Assembly: GCA_012934845.2 (NCBI GenBank)
Contig: WNNJ02002973.1
Location: 1 to 64,000, forward strand
Source: Pomphorhynchus laevis
Lineage: Eukaryota > Acanthocephala > Palaeacanthocephala > Echinorhynchida > Pomphorhynchidae
DNA length: 64,000 nucleotides
Direction of reading: 5' to 3'
Shown here: positions 30,907 to 41,705 of the stretch, in pieces
Position numbering within the stretch: position 1 is the stretch's first letter
Layout of the letters: every line of letters starts with the position of its first letter
Notes under the pieces: generated by a model
What the model saw: only the letters and a program-made list of their open reading frames with translations
Databases searched by the model: none
Told to the model about the DNA's origin: nothing
Translations under genes and position numbers: made by a program

Positions 30907-32022
30907 TTAATCGTTTAGTAGCATCGATTTTAGCTGCTTTTTGAAAAATCGGAGTGAGGATGATGATCGCAGATGATTAGGTAAGGAATTCCAAAGGAGA
31001 GGAGCAGCGATATGTAGGGATCGACGGCCGAAGTTGGTTGAGTGAATAGGTACGTATAGCAGAAGAGAATCACAGGAACGTAGGTGAGTAGAAAGATAGC
31101 GAGATTCACTTAGAGTTGGCAGATAAAGATAAGAAGGAGAATTACAATGGAGAAGGCGATAAGTCAGGCAAAGCAGACGAAAACGAACGCGATGTTCAAT
31201 ACTTAGCCATCCAAGTTTTGATAAATAGGAAGATATATGATCGAATTTACGAAGTCGAAAAAGGATGCGCACCGCAGTGTTAATGAGGCGTTGAAGAAGT
31301 TTAAGGGATGACTTTGAAGAGAAGACGAGAAGGCTAAGACAGTAATCAATACGTGGGAAAAGAAGGGAGAAGATAAGAGATTTACAAGAACTAAAATCTA
31401 GAGAATTTCTGACGAGACGAATATCACGGAGAAGAATATTTGAAGACCTAGTTTTATCACGAATGAAGGGATCGAGATGCAGGTTATTGTCGAAGTGAAT
31501 ACCTAGAAATACTAGTTTATCTACAGCAGGAATAATTGTGGTCTGAAGATACAGAGATGGAGGAATAACAGAAACAGTGGAGGGTAAAATCCATAACACT
31601 TCAGATTTGGTAGGATTTAGGGACATGCGCAAAGAAATTAGATGTTCTGATAGAGCACGAAGACAATTAGATGCGGATACGAAAAGTTGGCTTAGGGAAT
31701 GAGGAGGCGAATGAGAATAAAGAAGTATATCATCAGCGTACTGCATTACCCTAAATCAGAATTTACTAGTTATACAAGATAAATCTCCAAAAAGAAGCGT
31801 AAATAGAATAGGGCCAAGTACAGAACCTTGAGGTACACCACAAGAGAGAGAAGATAGAGAACACATTGAATTAGAATGGACGGAAAATGATCGATCGGAG
31901 AGATACGAAGAGAACCAAGCCAAGGTGGACGAAGAGAAACCATAGTGATAGCGAAGACGAAAAAGAAGGATTTTGTGATCGACAATGTCGAATGCAGATG
32001 AAAGATCGAGCAATATTACCAC
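30907..32022 (-). pseudogene. CR1-like reverse transcriptase palm and C-terminus
   Basis: The first part (32022-31756) has LLDLSSAFDIVDHK and CGVPQGSVLGPILF. After a short break, the second (31746-30907) begins MQYADDILLYS and runs 279 residues to the natural stop. All three catalytic Asp residues are kept. The region between has an in-frame stop at 31756-31758 and a frame shift. The C-terminal PLLWNSLP and FKKQLKSMLL phrases are hallmarks of the CR1/L2 group. Confidence 0.85.
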
Positions 32023-32223
32023 ACTACACAGTCCTTTGTCACGAGCGGAGAGCAGATCAGAAAATACTTTATGACATGCTAGTTCGGTGGAATGATTGGA
32101 GCGAAAAGCAGATTGAAAAGAAGGGTAGAGCTGCGATGAAGAGAGATACTTGTTTATCTGATCTAAGACAAGGTGTTCAAGAATTTTAGATAAGGTTGGT
32201 AGAATTGATATTGGGCGATAAGA

Positions 32224-33130
32224 TTAAGGAAGAGAGGGGTCAAGAGAGGGCTTTTTAAGTAGGGGACGAACAATGAACGTTTTCCAAAGAACAGGAAATA
32301 TTCCATTCACTATTGACGAGTTAAAGAGGCTGGTAAGGAAAAGTGTGAAGTCTGTTGACAACAATTTGAGAATTCGAGTAGGGATGGGATCGGCAGGAGA
32401 GGACTTACAAGTTAACGAAATAAGAAGGCAAGATACCTCATCTTCAGATACCGCAAGTAGATAAAAGAGCTCAGGGATACGAACAGACGAGATACAATAA
32501 GTTTGTGGAAGGACGATGATCGAATCGATTAGAGAAACAGTTTTTGAAATTAGGTAATCGAAGAATTGAGAAGGATCAAGAGTTGAGGTGACAGAGGAAC
32601 GATAAAGTAGAGAATTAAGAGTTTTCCATTTAGTTCGAGAGTCATTAGCGGAAGCCAGTTTGCTTCGCCAAAAACTATGTGTCTTAGAACGCAGACCTAT
32701 GCGAACGACGAAGAGCAAACAATTGGTTACGATAAAAGGATAAATCAAGTTCTGAAGATAGTCTGAGATAACGATGATAAGTTCTGAAAGAACGACGCAG
32801 GAGGCGTTTTGAAGTCACACACTCAGAGTCGAACCATGTTGCAAGATTTTGCCGTGATTGAACAAAAGTTTTAAGAGGAAGAATTTCATCGAGGATAGAG
32901 CAAAATACATTGTCAAAGAGGGTACATAAGTAATTAGGGGATTGGTAGATAGAAGAAGGATACATTAACGGAGAGCGGTTAATATGAGAGCGAAGAAGGG
33001 AAAAGTCGAGGAATTTCCAAGAACGACACGAGATAATTTTCGCAGGAACATTGATTTTTACCAAAGAGAGAGAACATGTAACAAGGAAGTGGTTGGATAA
33101 AGCAGGATCAGATATGCACAATGAAGACAA
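32224..33130 (-). pseudogene. CR1-like ORF2 linker and fingers region
   Basis: Two overlapping frames cover the stretch between the endonuclease and the reverse-transcriptase palm. The first begins SSLCISDPALSNHFLV, which marks the end of the endonuclease (the usual SDH position reads SNH). The second ends ADPIPTRILKLL and GIFPVLWKTFIVRPLLKK, the start of the reverse transcriptase. The two frames are offset, so at least one indel lies around 32700. Confidence 0.75.
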
Positions 33131-33150
33131 GGCAAGACGCGCTTATTTTG

Positions 33151-33439
33151 CAGGTATTTGAATGCCTACAGCGGATAAAATGTCTCTAACACTAGCTTCA
33201 TCATCCGCTGTATTTGATAGATTGCGTATAATAGAATTTGACAAACGCAAAGCTGATTTTTTGCAACTGTTAGTGATTTCCAACGGGGAGCAGATACTTG
33301 ATTTAATATTAGAAGTGGCAAGGATAGAATGCGTTACTTCTCTACATACAACACTTGCGAAACTACGATTCTGAAATGGAGAGGGGTTGTGAGATGATAA
33401 ATTTTGAGAAAGGTTAGAAGATACGAGTGAAGCGAGCGC
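33151..33439. other. Unassigned stretch before the minisatellite
   Basis: A 70-codon plus frame (33162-33374) and an open minus frame overlap here. Neither has a recognised domain. It may be 5' sequence of the CR1-like LINE. Confidence 0.35.
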
Positions 33440-33790
33440 GTCTGGAAGTCAATCGTCTGGAATTTAATCGTCTGGAATTCAATCGTCTAGGAATTAATCG
33501 TCTGGAAGTCAATCGTCTGGAATTCAATCGTCTGGAAGTCAATCGTCTGGAAGTCAATCGTCTGGAAGTCAATCGTCTGGAAGTCAATCGTCTGGAAGTC
33601 AATCGTCTGGAAGTCAATCGTCTGGAAGTCAATCGTCTGGAAGTCAATCGTCTGGAAGTCAATCGTCTGGAAGTCAATCGTCTGGAAGTCAATCGTCTGG
33701 AAGTCAATCGTCTGGAAGTCAATCGTCTGGAAGTCAATCGTCTGGAAGTCAATCGTCTGAAAGTCAATTGTCTGGAAGTCAATCGTTGTA
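33440..33790. repeat. 15-bp minisatellite, about 23 units
   Basis: Unit CAATCGTCTGGAAGT repeated in tandem. The first units vary (AATTTAATCG, GGAATTAATCG), the central ones are identical and one near the end reads CTGAAAGT. Because 15 is a multiple of 3 both strands stay open: VNRLE on plus, SRRLT on minus. Codon-like openness here is therefore not evidence of a gene. Confidence 0.97.
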
Positions 33791-33812
33791 AATGTCTTAA
33801 TCAGGTCTCCAA

Positions 33813-34290
33813 CCCTTCGTAATTGAGCTCCCGCTCATAAATGGTGAGCCAACACTCGGTATACAAGCCGTTGTGGATATGCCTCCCAACGGTGATATTC
33901 GGCTTCCGATACTGATTAACACTACGGCAGAAGACGCGGCTACGTATACTGCTTGCAGCATTTACAGGTCTTGTCAGGCGCCTAGTACCAGGGTGAAGCC
34001 CAGAGTCGCCGCTGTATGCACGTATTCTATTGTAAAGTACGGTTTGTTTGGTTATGTAGGCGAGATTGAAAAAGACGGCAGATGGGACGCCGTTGAGGCC
34101 CCTAACCCAGCTGTTTTATCTGCCCGTAGCGAGTTCATTTTTGATGCTGCATTGGTCAGACAAATTCTAACTGTCATCCTGAGTACTAAAGTAAGTTTTT
34201 GGTCAACGAACTACTACGTTGGCCAAGATGGAGCTACTGGCTATCTAAAGAAAGTGCTTGATCTTTTTGGGATGTCAGGCGATAATATAA
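33813..34290 (+). other. Unrecognised, possibly virus-derived coding fragment
   Basis: An open frame reads IELPLINGEPTLGIQAVV, later VAAVCTYSIVKYGLFGYVGE and QILTVILSTKVSFW. The mixed beta-type composition is like a viral structural protein. I have no family match. It is bounded left by the minisatellite and right by a SINE. It may belong to the same fossil type as the blocks at 47-64 kb, but no direct sequence match shows this. Confidence 0.3.
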
Positions 34291-34484
34291 TAAATTATTA
34301 ATAATAATATTAATGAAGAGTGGTCCCGCTTCATCATCGGGTGCCCCTACGTCTTTCGACAACGCGATCTTGTGGCTTTGACGTGTGCTTACAGAGAAGT
34401 CAATAGAGAGTGCATGCTCGAGGTTTGAACCCCGTACATAGAGTTTGCAATGCACACGCCTCCACCATTCGGCCACGCGGGGCT
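34270..34484 (-). mobile_element. tRNA-derived SINE
   Basis: The minus strand shows a box A (TGGCCGAATGGTGG) and, about 40 bases on, a box B (GGTTCAAACCTC), the internal promoter of RNA polymerase III. The anticodon and acceptor stems do not fold, so it is not a working tRNA. A tRNA-unrelated body of about 110 bp follows and ends in a TTAATATTATTATTAATAA tail. Such an AT tail, not poly-A, suggests mobilisation by a LINE with a similar tail. Confidence 0.6.
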
Positions 34485-34603
34485 TCACTTAGAAGCTTGA
34501 TTTCAGCAAATTGTGTAACTACTTAATATTGGACCAAAATATACAGAGGTATTAAGAGGATAGACACACTAACTTACAAAAGGATTTTACAGATTCAATT
34601 GTA

Positions 34604-34921
34604 ATGAGAAGATTTATAACAAATCGCGCACGGAACGCCGAATATATTAATAGTCAAGGATACAAACAAAGATTTGAAGCTCCGAAAAGTGAAGGAACGG
34701 AAATGCCAGAAAGGCGAAACAGATTTAGAGACATGCATAGAGCCAAAGGTCACAGAACAAAGATAGCGAATGACGACGTCAAAGCCAAAACTGACAATAT
34801 AGAAGCTAGTCTTAAGAGTACTCAGACCATCCTGTTAAGAAACGAAATTCGAGGAGGAACTCAAACAATAGTGAATTACTTACCCGTTTTGCCAGTGATA
34901 GCACCGTTTCTTTTTAACTGA
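34604..34921 (+). CDS. Unrecognised basic open frame
   Basis: 105 residues, Arg/Lys-rich in the first half (MRRFITNRARNAEYI, RNRFRDMHRAKGHRTK), then hydrophobic (TIVNYLPVLPVIAPFLF). No family recognised. It sits between the SINE and a retroelement copy and may be part of the same possibly viral fossil as 33813-34290. Confidence 0.25.
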   Translation: MRRFITNRARNAEYINSQGYKQRFEAPKSEGTEMPERRNRFRDMHRAKGHRTKIANDDVKAKTDNIEASLKSTQTILLRNEIRGGTQTIVNYLPVLPVIAPFLFN

Positions 34922-35097
34922 TGGCCATTCTGAAAACGCACAGCAAGTGACTGCAGCAATACTGCTTGAAACTATGATAATATCAGCGTATTTAGACAGT
35001 TTACAAGACAATTTTCAAGGAACAGGCGTAAGCCCAAGATTTAATAATAATATCAATAATGTTTTATTAATATTTTTAATATTTTTTTAAACCTAGG

Positions 35098-37060
35098 ATG
35101 TTGTCCACTCTGTTCGGAAGCTGTACGCGGAAAACAATACATCGTGTATCTTTCAACTCGATGCTACTAATGCATTTAATTGCATTAACCGCCCACTCGC
35201 CCTAGAAAATATCAATCATGCTTGCCCATCCATATCAACCGTCCTCCACAACATCTATGGAGATCCAGCTGCACTCCTAGTAGAAGATGAGGTTATATAC
35301 TCGCAAGAAGGTTTCACACAGGGTGACCCACTGGCAATGATTGCTTTTGCAGCGGCCTCCCCCCACTGATCAACGCATTTCAAAGGGCAGTTCCACTGCA
35401 GTTCCACAAGTTGCACACCGTTGGTTTGCCGATGATGCTCATTGTGTCGGCAGTAATACCGATCTAATGGCGGTTTGGAACTTGATTAGAGACATCGTGC
35501 ATCAATATGGGTTCTTTATAAACGAGGACAAATACCAACTCTTAGTGCATGAAAATGACCTGACCCGAACGAAGACATTTTTTGCCGATTCCGGACTTCA
35601 AGTAGTTTGCAGTGACTTGTCAGTACTTGGGTCCCCTATTGGGAGTAACTCATTCATTTCTGAGTTTGTTATGTCCAAAGTAGACAAATGGATTCGCTCG
35701 CTGTCAAGCCTGGTTGAAGTGCGAATGAGAGTCCACACGTCGCATTTGTATTGCTTACACAGGCACTCAAATTCAAATGGAGCTACTTACAGCGAACATG
35801 TGATTTTTCAGTGTCACGCTTTGAGTGTATCTCTGATATGATTCAACACAATATTATTCCAGCAATTGTTGGCCCTGTTCCAGAAGCTGAATGCATGCAA
35901 GTACTCTCACTCCCATTACGTTTCGGAGGACTAGGCATTTCTTTTCCAGATGCTTATCATGATTCCGAACACAATAACTCTGTTCGCATGTATCAGCCTT
36001 TACTGTTTGGCCTAACTGGTAATGAGTTGGTTAAAACCCAAAATGAAGTGGCGACCTGTATAAGACACGAGAGGGAAGAAGCTTGCAAGCAAAGGGTGGC
36101 AATCATCAAAATTATCAATGAACAAATAAGCTCCAAATTGGAATACGCATCAATTGTCGGGGCATCATCTTGGTTATCCGCCAAACCACTAATTAAATCG
36201 TGTTGTCAGCTCAATAAAAAACAGTTTCACGACGCCATCGCCACTCGTTATGGCTGGGAACCCCCTGATGCTCCTGCATTATGTATGTGCGGCCAACCAT
36301 TTAGTGTTGTGCACTCAAATTCTTGTCAAGCTAGTGGTCTGCCGTCAATTCGCCACGATACGGTGCGGGATCTGTTGGCCAGGGAATTGTCCACTGTATG
36401 CGTTTGTGTATCAATAGAGCCGACTTTACAATCACTTACAGAAAATGTTCATTTCAAATCGAGTTCTACTACAACAGACCCCAATGATAGGTTGAATATA
36501 GTGCCATGGGTTATACGGCAACAGGATGGAGCGGTCCTTAATGGACGTTTGTATCTTCAATCATCTTGCTCCTTCTTATTCGTCGGGATCGATAGCTAGC
36601 CATTTTCGATATCACGAGAGGAGAAAAAACGCAAAGTATGGTGAGCGAGTGCTAGATTTGAGAGAGCTACTATTTTACCGGTCATATTTGTCGCAAATGG
36701 TGGAATTGGAGTGAACGCAGACACAGTGTTGAGGCGGATTGCGAAGCTTCAAGTGGGTTCCACTCAAACTCCTTACAGTGAGTGCATTCGTTATTTACGC
36801 TGTAAAATGGCATTCTCGCTGGTAAAATTATTGTCCATGTGTGTAAGGGCCGCTCGTTCAACACAAAGACACCCTGTTTTCCAAACCGGATCTTCTGCTC
36901 TTGAAGAACAAGGAAATCCCTGAGTTTCATGTGTTATACTTATTATTTGCAACTGAAAAGTAAATTTCGGACCCATTCGAGGGTAACCATTACAATGTAA
37001 TTTGTGTTCAATTAATTGTTATTATTAAATAAATTATTATAATTTTTTGAGAACAAAAAA
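35098..37060 (+). mobile_element. Non-LTR retroelement copy 1 (RT, CCHC finger, likely restriction-like endonuclease)
   Basis: A 5'-truncated copy with palm motifs QLDATNAFNCINR, FTQGDPLAMIAFA and WFADDAHCV. It is followed by GLGISFPDAY, VGASSWLSAKP, and a finger with conserved surround CMCGQPFSVVHSNSC then PSIRHDTVRDLL. The C-terminal DRLNIV and LMDVCIFNHLAP pieces resemble a PD-(D/E)XK nuclease fold as in R2-type elements. The tail GGACCCATTCGAGGGTAACC (36969-36988) leads into a TTATTATT-rich end. Coding is spread over four frames. The family is repeated in this window; its clade is uncertain. Confidence 0.7.
35341..36599 (+). pseudogene. Copy 1 reverse transcriptase, finger and nuclease start
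   Basis: Two overlapping frames (35341-35841 and 35751-36599) carry the catalytic FADD, the thumb (VLGSPIGSNSFISEFV), the ASSWLS motif and the CCHC finger. They are out of register around 35750, and a further shift separates the nuclease end, which continues at 36526-36714 and 36711-36923. RT palm A and B lie just upstream at about 35145-35360. The copy needs at least three frame changes to be read through, so it is inactive. Confidence 0.7.
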
Positions 37061-37257
37061 TTATAAGAGCTTAAACACACAAAAAAGAACGATTTCTGAA
37101 TAACTACTACTTACAATAAATTAACAAACAATCTAATATTCATACAAGAGATAAAATAACATACAAAGAACCGTTAAAAGAAGAACCGAATTGATATATA
37201 TACAGCTACTCGTCCCAAACGTTTGGTGCAATTCAATTTTGTTCTTAAACAAAATAA

Positions 37258-37605
37258 ATGCACAAGATCAAGCCTGCGACAACTCCGAAATGCTGTTCAT
37301 GCAACGGCCCGAATGCTAAATGTAAAGGATGTCGATGTGCTAAGCAGAATACCCTATGCTCGAATCGCTCAGCTGTGAATTGTTCCAATCGTCAAGAAAA
37401 TTGCTCTGCAACAGCTTCCAATAGTCTTGCTATGTCAATATTAAGTCAACCGAATTCAGATTGTGAAAACTCTGATCATCTGCATTGTCCTCTTAACAAC
37501 CATATCAATATAAATTACACAATAGATACTCGTCAAGAGTCCGATGTATTGTCTATACAGGATATATTCTCGATCGTCATACAATGGAAACCTAACTTAT
37601 TTTGA
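37258..37605 (+). CDS. N-terminal Cys-rich domain of the retroelement protein
   Basis: The ATG at 37258 opens a 115-residue frame. Cysteines are spaced CCSCNGPNAKCKGCRCAK then QNTLCSN, a compact metal-binding pattern that could bind the element RNA or target DNA. I recall the same N-terminal pattern in unclassified retroelement proteins of other invertebrates; I could not check this. The frame ends at 37605 while the protein continues in another frame. Confidence 0.55.
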   Translation: MHKIKPATTPKCCSCNGPNAKCKGCRCAKQNTLCSNRSAVNCSNRQENCSATASNSLAMSILSQPNSDCENSDHLHCPLNNHININYTIDTRQESDVLSIQDIFSIVIQWKPNLF

Positions 37606-38300
37606 CTTCCAAAATGTTCAGAGTCCAAACAATTTATATCTGAACTTGCACGCATATTCAGGGATTCTCACACTAACTCAGAAACTTTTAATAAGTACAT
37701 CATCTTTGGACATCTTATTCTTCAACGTAATTCTCGTCAATTTCCCAAATCATTAAAATCAACTTTATCTGACGATTGGACATGTAGTTCAATAATGACT
37801 ATGCTGGATAATACGCTGAAGCCTCGGCCCTTCAAAATATGAAAGCCTTAAAAATTCAACCTTCGAAGTCAGGAGATTGGCGCACTCCTTATTTAAATGG
37901 CTTATACGATGTGGACTTGATGACTGAACAATGCAAACGCATTACCCTTATAAGCACTTCAAAGATTGATCTTCAAAAGTCATCGCTTAGAGACCGATTA
38001 GCTAATGTTGGTGACAATTTGTTACGTATTATGGAACATCTACAAGTCAAAGGTGCGTCGTCGTGGCTCTCCACATATCCTCCGAGTGATCGTTGGACTC
38101 GAGTTGGCAATGTAGAATTTCGTGACGCACTTGCAGCTCGATATCATAGACTATCACAAGACGCGCCCTCTCATTGCCCCTGCGGTGAACATAATTCTCT
38201 GGCTCACTCACTTACCTGTCCCACCGGAAGTCATCCATCGATAAGACATGATTCGATCCGTGATATTATTTCTAAAACCGTGACATAAATATATGATAAT

Positions 38301-38615
38301 GTGCAAAAGGAGCCAACACTACTGCCAGTAAATTCTAGTATTCATTTCGAGCGCATATCTACATCTCGCGCTCATGATGCACGTTTGGATATCGCCTGCT
38401 GTAGTTATTATGGAAGTCGTTCGGAGCGAACTTTATTTGATACTTGCGTTTTTAACGTTTTCGCTCCGTCCAACCTTTCGAAATCCGCTGAGGCTGCTTT
38501 TACATATCACGAAACACGTAAATTCGCTAAGTATCAAGAGAGAGTAACTGCCATAGAGAGAGGGCAAATTTCGAACCTATCGTGTTATCGTTCTGCTCGA
38601 CGAGCGAGTCCTTAA
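38301..38615 (+). pseudogene. Copy 2 restriction-like endonuclease region
   Basis: Conserved core RLDIACCSYYGSRSERTLFD with CVFNVFAPSN. The two Asp residues (RLDI and LFDT) match the D positions in copies 1, 3 and 5 of this window. The YHETRKFAKYQERV segment that follows also occurs in every copy. The function as target-cleaving nuclease is inferred from the position after the CCHC finger, as in R2-type LINEs. Confidence 0.6.
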
Positions 38616-38938
38616 ATTAGAAGATGCTGCATTTTACCTTTTCGTGTGTGCGTGTAATGGGGCGCTGGGTAAGGAAGCACAAATTATACACAGAAAAATC
38701 GCTTTGCTGGAATCTGAAAAAAGCAAACTTTCATACAGTAATTGCATCTCAGATATTCGAATGGACCTTGGATTTCTAATTGCAAGGTTGGTAGGAAACG
38801 CTATACGTTGCTCACGATCAAGTTATACAAGAGTTGGGAGATCAGTACACAAGGACGTATCCAACTTTTAATAATGAACAATATTTCAAACAATTTAAAA
38901 GGGTATTTTCCGATATAAATTTTCTTAATAAAAAAAAG

Positions 38939-39373
38939 GTTTTTTTTAACGTGGCAAATGCGTGCCAGCGCACGCTTACATGACCACAACAAAACAAGAC
39001 TGTGAATCAGGTGTCGAGAAGGTGTGAATGGAGGAGGTGTTTGAATGTGATAAAGGAGGGGGCGCGGCGGACGTCGAGAGGGAGTTGATTCCAGGCGAGT
39101 GAGGCGGCGACGAGGAAGGATCGGAGACCGTAGTTGTTGGAGTAATTAGGAACGTGGAGTAAGAGGGTATGACAGGAACGAAGCGATAGCGAGGTGGGGC
39201 GAGTATCGTCTAAGAAAGGAAGGTTGATGAACGATGGGGAGTCGACAGCGATGAGACGAAAGGTAACAAGAAGAAGGCGGAGTTTGATGAGGATGTGGAT
39301 GGTGGGCCAGGAGAGTTGGGCAAAATATGTGGATGTGTGCTCGAAGCGACGGAGACGAAAGAGCACTCGAACG
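38939..39373 (-). mobile_element. Second CR1-like LINE 3' end
   Basis: On the minus strand the C-terminus (39366-39007) reads LFRLRRFEHTSTYFAQLSW and ends LAWNQLPLDVRRAPSFITFK, parallel to the CR1-like LINE at 30836-33150. The 3' end keeps a hairpin and ATTTGCCACGTT followed by an A run. Only about 430 bp are present, a typical 5' truncation. Confidence 0.8.
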
Positions 39374-39690
39374 GCGGTGTTGATTATTTGTTGTAGGGGT
39401 AGGAATAAATCTTCTCTTATAAATCTTCCTTATAGGATAAATCTTCTCTTTAAAACAATTATTATGATTATCATAATAATGACCCAAATTGTTGACCCAA
39501 ATTGTCAAATTATCATAATAATTTGACCCATTTGAGGGTAACCTTTCAAATTGTAAAATTATTATTGTTATTATAAAAAAATAAAAAATAATCATAATAA
39601 TATTATGTCTGGAATTATCATAATTCCAGACAGTTAGCGGAATCAATAGCTGTTTTGGCTTGAAAGATCTCAATGATTAAACTACCCAGC
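39374..39690. other. Spacer with an isolated retroelement 3' tail
   Basis: Contains the tail motif TGACCCATTTGAGGGTAACC at 39524-39543, followed by an AT-rich end. This may be the tail of copy 2 displaced by the CR1-like insertion, or of a lost copy. Confidence 0.55.
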
Positions 39691-39993
39691 AACTGCTTAA
39701 GAGCATACCGCAACTCACTCCTGATTGCATTAGACAAGTTACCAGGTGTAAGACCAATTAGGGTTGGTGAGGTTTTTGGAAGAATCATTAGCAATGATGT
39801 TTTAAGGATAGTTTATGACTAGGTTCAAGAAGTCGCCTAGAATATTCAACTGTGTGCAGGTCAGCGCTGCTGTATAGAATATGCGATACATAGTGCTAGA
39901 TCAAGATTACAGCTCGACACATCTGAATGTATATTAACAATTGATGCAAGCAACGCGTTCAACCGAATTAACCGCGGAAATGCACTTGCTAGT

Positions 39994-40464
39994 ATGATAA
40001 ATATATGCCCTACTTTATCAACCGCATTGAACAATACGTATTGTGAAGATCCGGAACTATATGTAGAAGACGACGTTTTGTTTTCTGAAGAAGGGTTCAC
40101 TCAAGGTGACCCCTTGTCTATGATTGCATTTGCAGCCGCGTCGATTCCATTAATAAAAAACATCAATTCTCGTTTGCCTAACGCATTTCAACGTTTGTAT
40201 GCAGATTGTGTAACTTTTGTCGGTACGGTTTCTGAAGCAGTCGAATTCCTTAAGATAGTAGGAGAACTTGGACCGAAATACGGTTTTCATGTTAATTATG
40301 GAAAATGCAATATATTATTAAAGCCGGGCGTGATATTAGAACAATCAAATTATTTTACTGACATCGAGACTAACATCACAGAAGAAGGTATAGGTTTACT
40401 TGGATCCTTTATTGGCATTGATTCATTTGTTTATAAAAATGTGTCTAAGAAGATAAGTAAGTAG
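39994..40464 (+). pseudogene. Copy 3 reverse-transcriptase core
   Basis: 156 residues open, from before FTQGDPLSM to VYKNVSKKISK. The motif C region is YADC instead of YADD, a missing catalytic residue. The neighbouring frame 40666-40932 gives the conserved region before ASSWLS. Confidence 0.7.
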
Positions 40465-41160
40465 ATGACAATCTTAGAGCGGTTGGCTGAAATTGCCATT
40501 TCTGACCCACAAGTAGCTTACTGTGCGTATGTCTTCTACCTTCAACACAGATAAACACATCTTATCAGGACGTGTAAATGCAAAGGAGAATGGTTCAATG
40601 ATCTGGATGATATCCTATCGACAAAGTTATCGACATCAATAACTGGATTAAGAGAAATTTCTGATTTGAGACGTTTTATCTTTCAACTTCCCATAAAGCA
40701 TGTCGGATTAGGGTTGCTAAATATTAAAGAGCGAGCAGTGTATGAATATGAGCGTTCATACAGAATAACCCATCCACTAGATGAATACTCCATGAAGGAA
40801 GTACGAGTCTTACAGGATCGAATTTCAAAACAAATGAAGGAAGAGTCCACTAGCAGAACGAAGTTTGATATATCAAGTATCATGGATAAAGTAAACAATG
40901 TTTCAAAAAAACTTTGTTATTTGTTTCAGTAAAAGGGGCCTCTTCTTGGCTTTCAATGTGTCCATTTGCAGTTCAGGGATTGTGTTTCAGCTCTCAGCAA
41001 TTTCGAGATGGACTTTCATTGCGTTTAGGTTATGATCCGATCGGTGTCAAAATGCATTTGGGGGGAGGATGTCAGTGTAACACATTCACCCTCACGGATA
41101 CACGGGGGAATCACCATTATTCGTCATGATATAATACGGGATACATTTGTTAATCATTAG

Positions 41161-41705
41161 AGGAAGTTTGTAAAGGAGTGCATGTTGAACCCGTATTATC
41201 TCCAGTAGGAAAATATGTGATCACGCGCTACAACTTCAATTGATCACAACGCACGTAAGCCAAGGGTTTGATTCAGCCAAGAGTTTGATCAACCCTGGCC
41301 CCAGTGAGAAATTATGTGATCACGCCCGCTACAACTTCAATTGGTCACAACGCAAGTCAGCCAAGAGTTTGATAAACCCCGGCCATAGTTTCCCTGCGAG
41401 CTATTATCTCCGTCACCTCTATCGCGTCCTCTATGCCCTGAAGGCAACAAGGCTGCAATGATTGACTTCGCAGTTGATCCATAAATCGGTTTGATAAAAC
41501 CTGATGGCACAAATAATCCAGCACTTGGTAACTCACTTTTACCATCGAAGTGGATCCACCCTTATTTGTTATGATATAATACGGGATACAATTTGCCGAT
41601 TATTGGAGGAAGTTTGTAAAGGAGTGCATGTTGAACCCGTATTATCTCCAGTAGGAAATTATGTGATCACGCGCGCTACAACTTAAATTGATCACAACGC
41701 ACGTC
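41161..41705. repeat. Local duplications within copy 3
   Basis: A segment of about 95 bp starting GAGGAAGTTTGTAAAGGAG occurs at 41161-41256 and again at 41603-41705. A shorter version of its end (GTGATCACGC, then CTACAACTTCAATTGGTCAC) lies at 41317-41352. The phrase CAAGAGTTTGATMAACCC also recurs nearby. The copies differ at a few sites. Confidence 0.75.

Larger units (their letters stand above)
30836..33150 (-). mobile_element. CR1-like LINE, 5'-truncated
   Basis: Read on the minus strand it contains the end of an endonuclease, the full reverse transcriptase and the signature C-terminus LLWNSLPNHLRSSSSLRFFK. Its 3' end is a hairpin, ATTTGCCACATT and a short A run (plus-strand T run at 30836-30842). 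A second member of the family lies at 38939-39373. Coding is split over four frames: 33130-32684, 32748-32224, 32022-31756 and 31746-30907. It is inactive but not very old. Confidence 0.85.
37200..38880 (+). mobile_element. Non-LTR retroelement copy 2 with N-terminal Cys-rich domain, RT deleted
   Basis: The left part encodes the N-terminal Cys-rich domain (37258-37605). The next readable region, about 37610-37840, has ELARIFRDSHTNSETFN. From 37839 the text jumps to the region after the RT: KGASSWLSTYP, the finger CPCGEHNSLAHSLTC and SIRHDSIRDII. The nuclease (38301-38615) has ARLDIACCSYYG and LFDTCVFNVFAP. The entire RT palm is missing, so this is an internal deletion copy. It is the only copy here that shows the 5' end. 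The 3' tail is not directly attached; a CR1-like LINE lies next to it. Confidence 0.65.

Noticed and set aside
33414-33822. Open frames on both strands with VNRLE or SRRLT repeats as a repeat-protein gene
   Set aside because: A 15-bp tandem repeat keeps frames open automatically; no non-repeat domain or start context supports a gene.
34400-34484. A second functional tRNA gene
   Set aside because: Boxes A and B fit, but the anticodon and acceptor stems do not pair. A SINE explains boxes and tail better.
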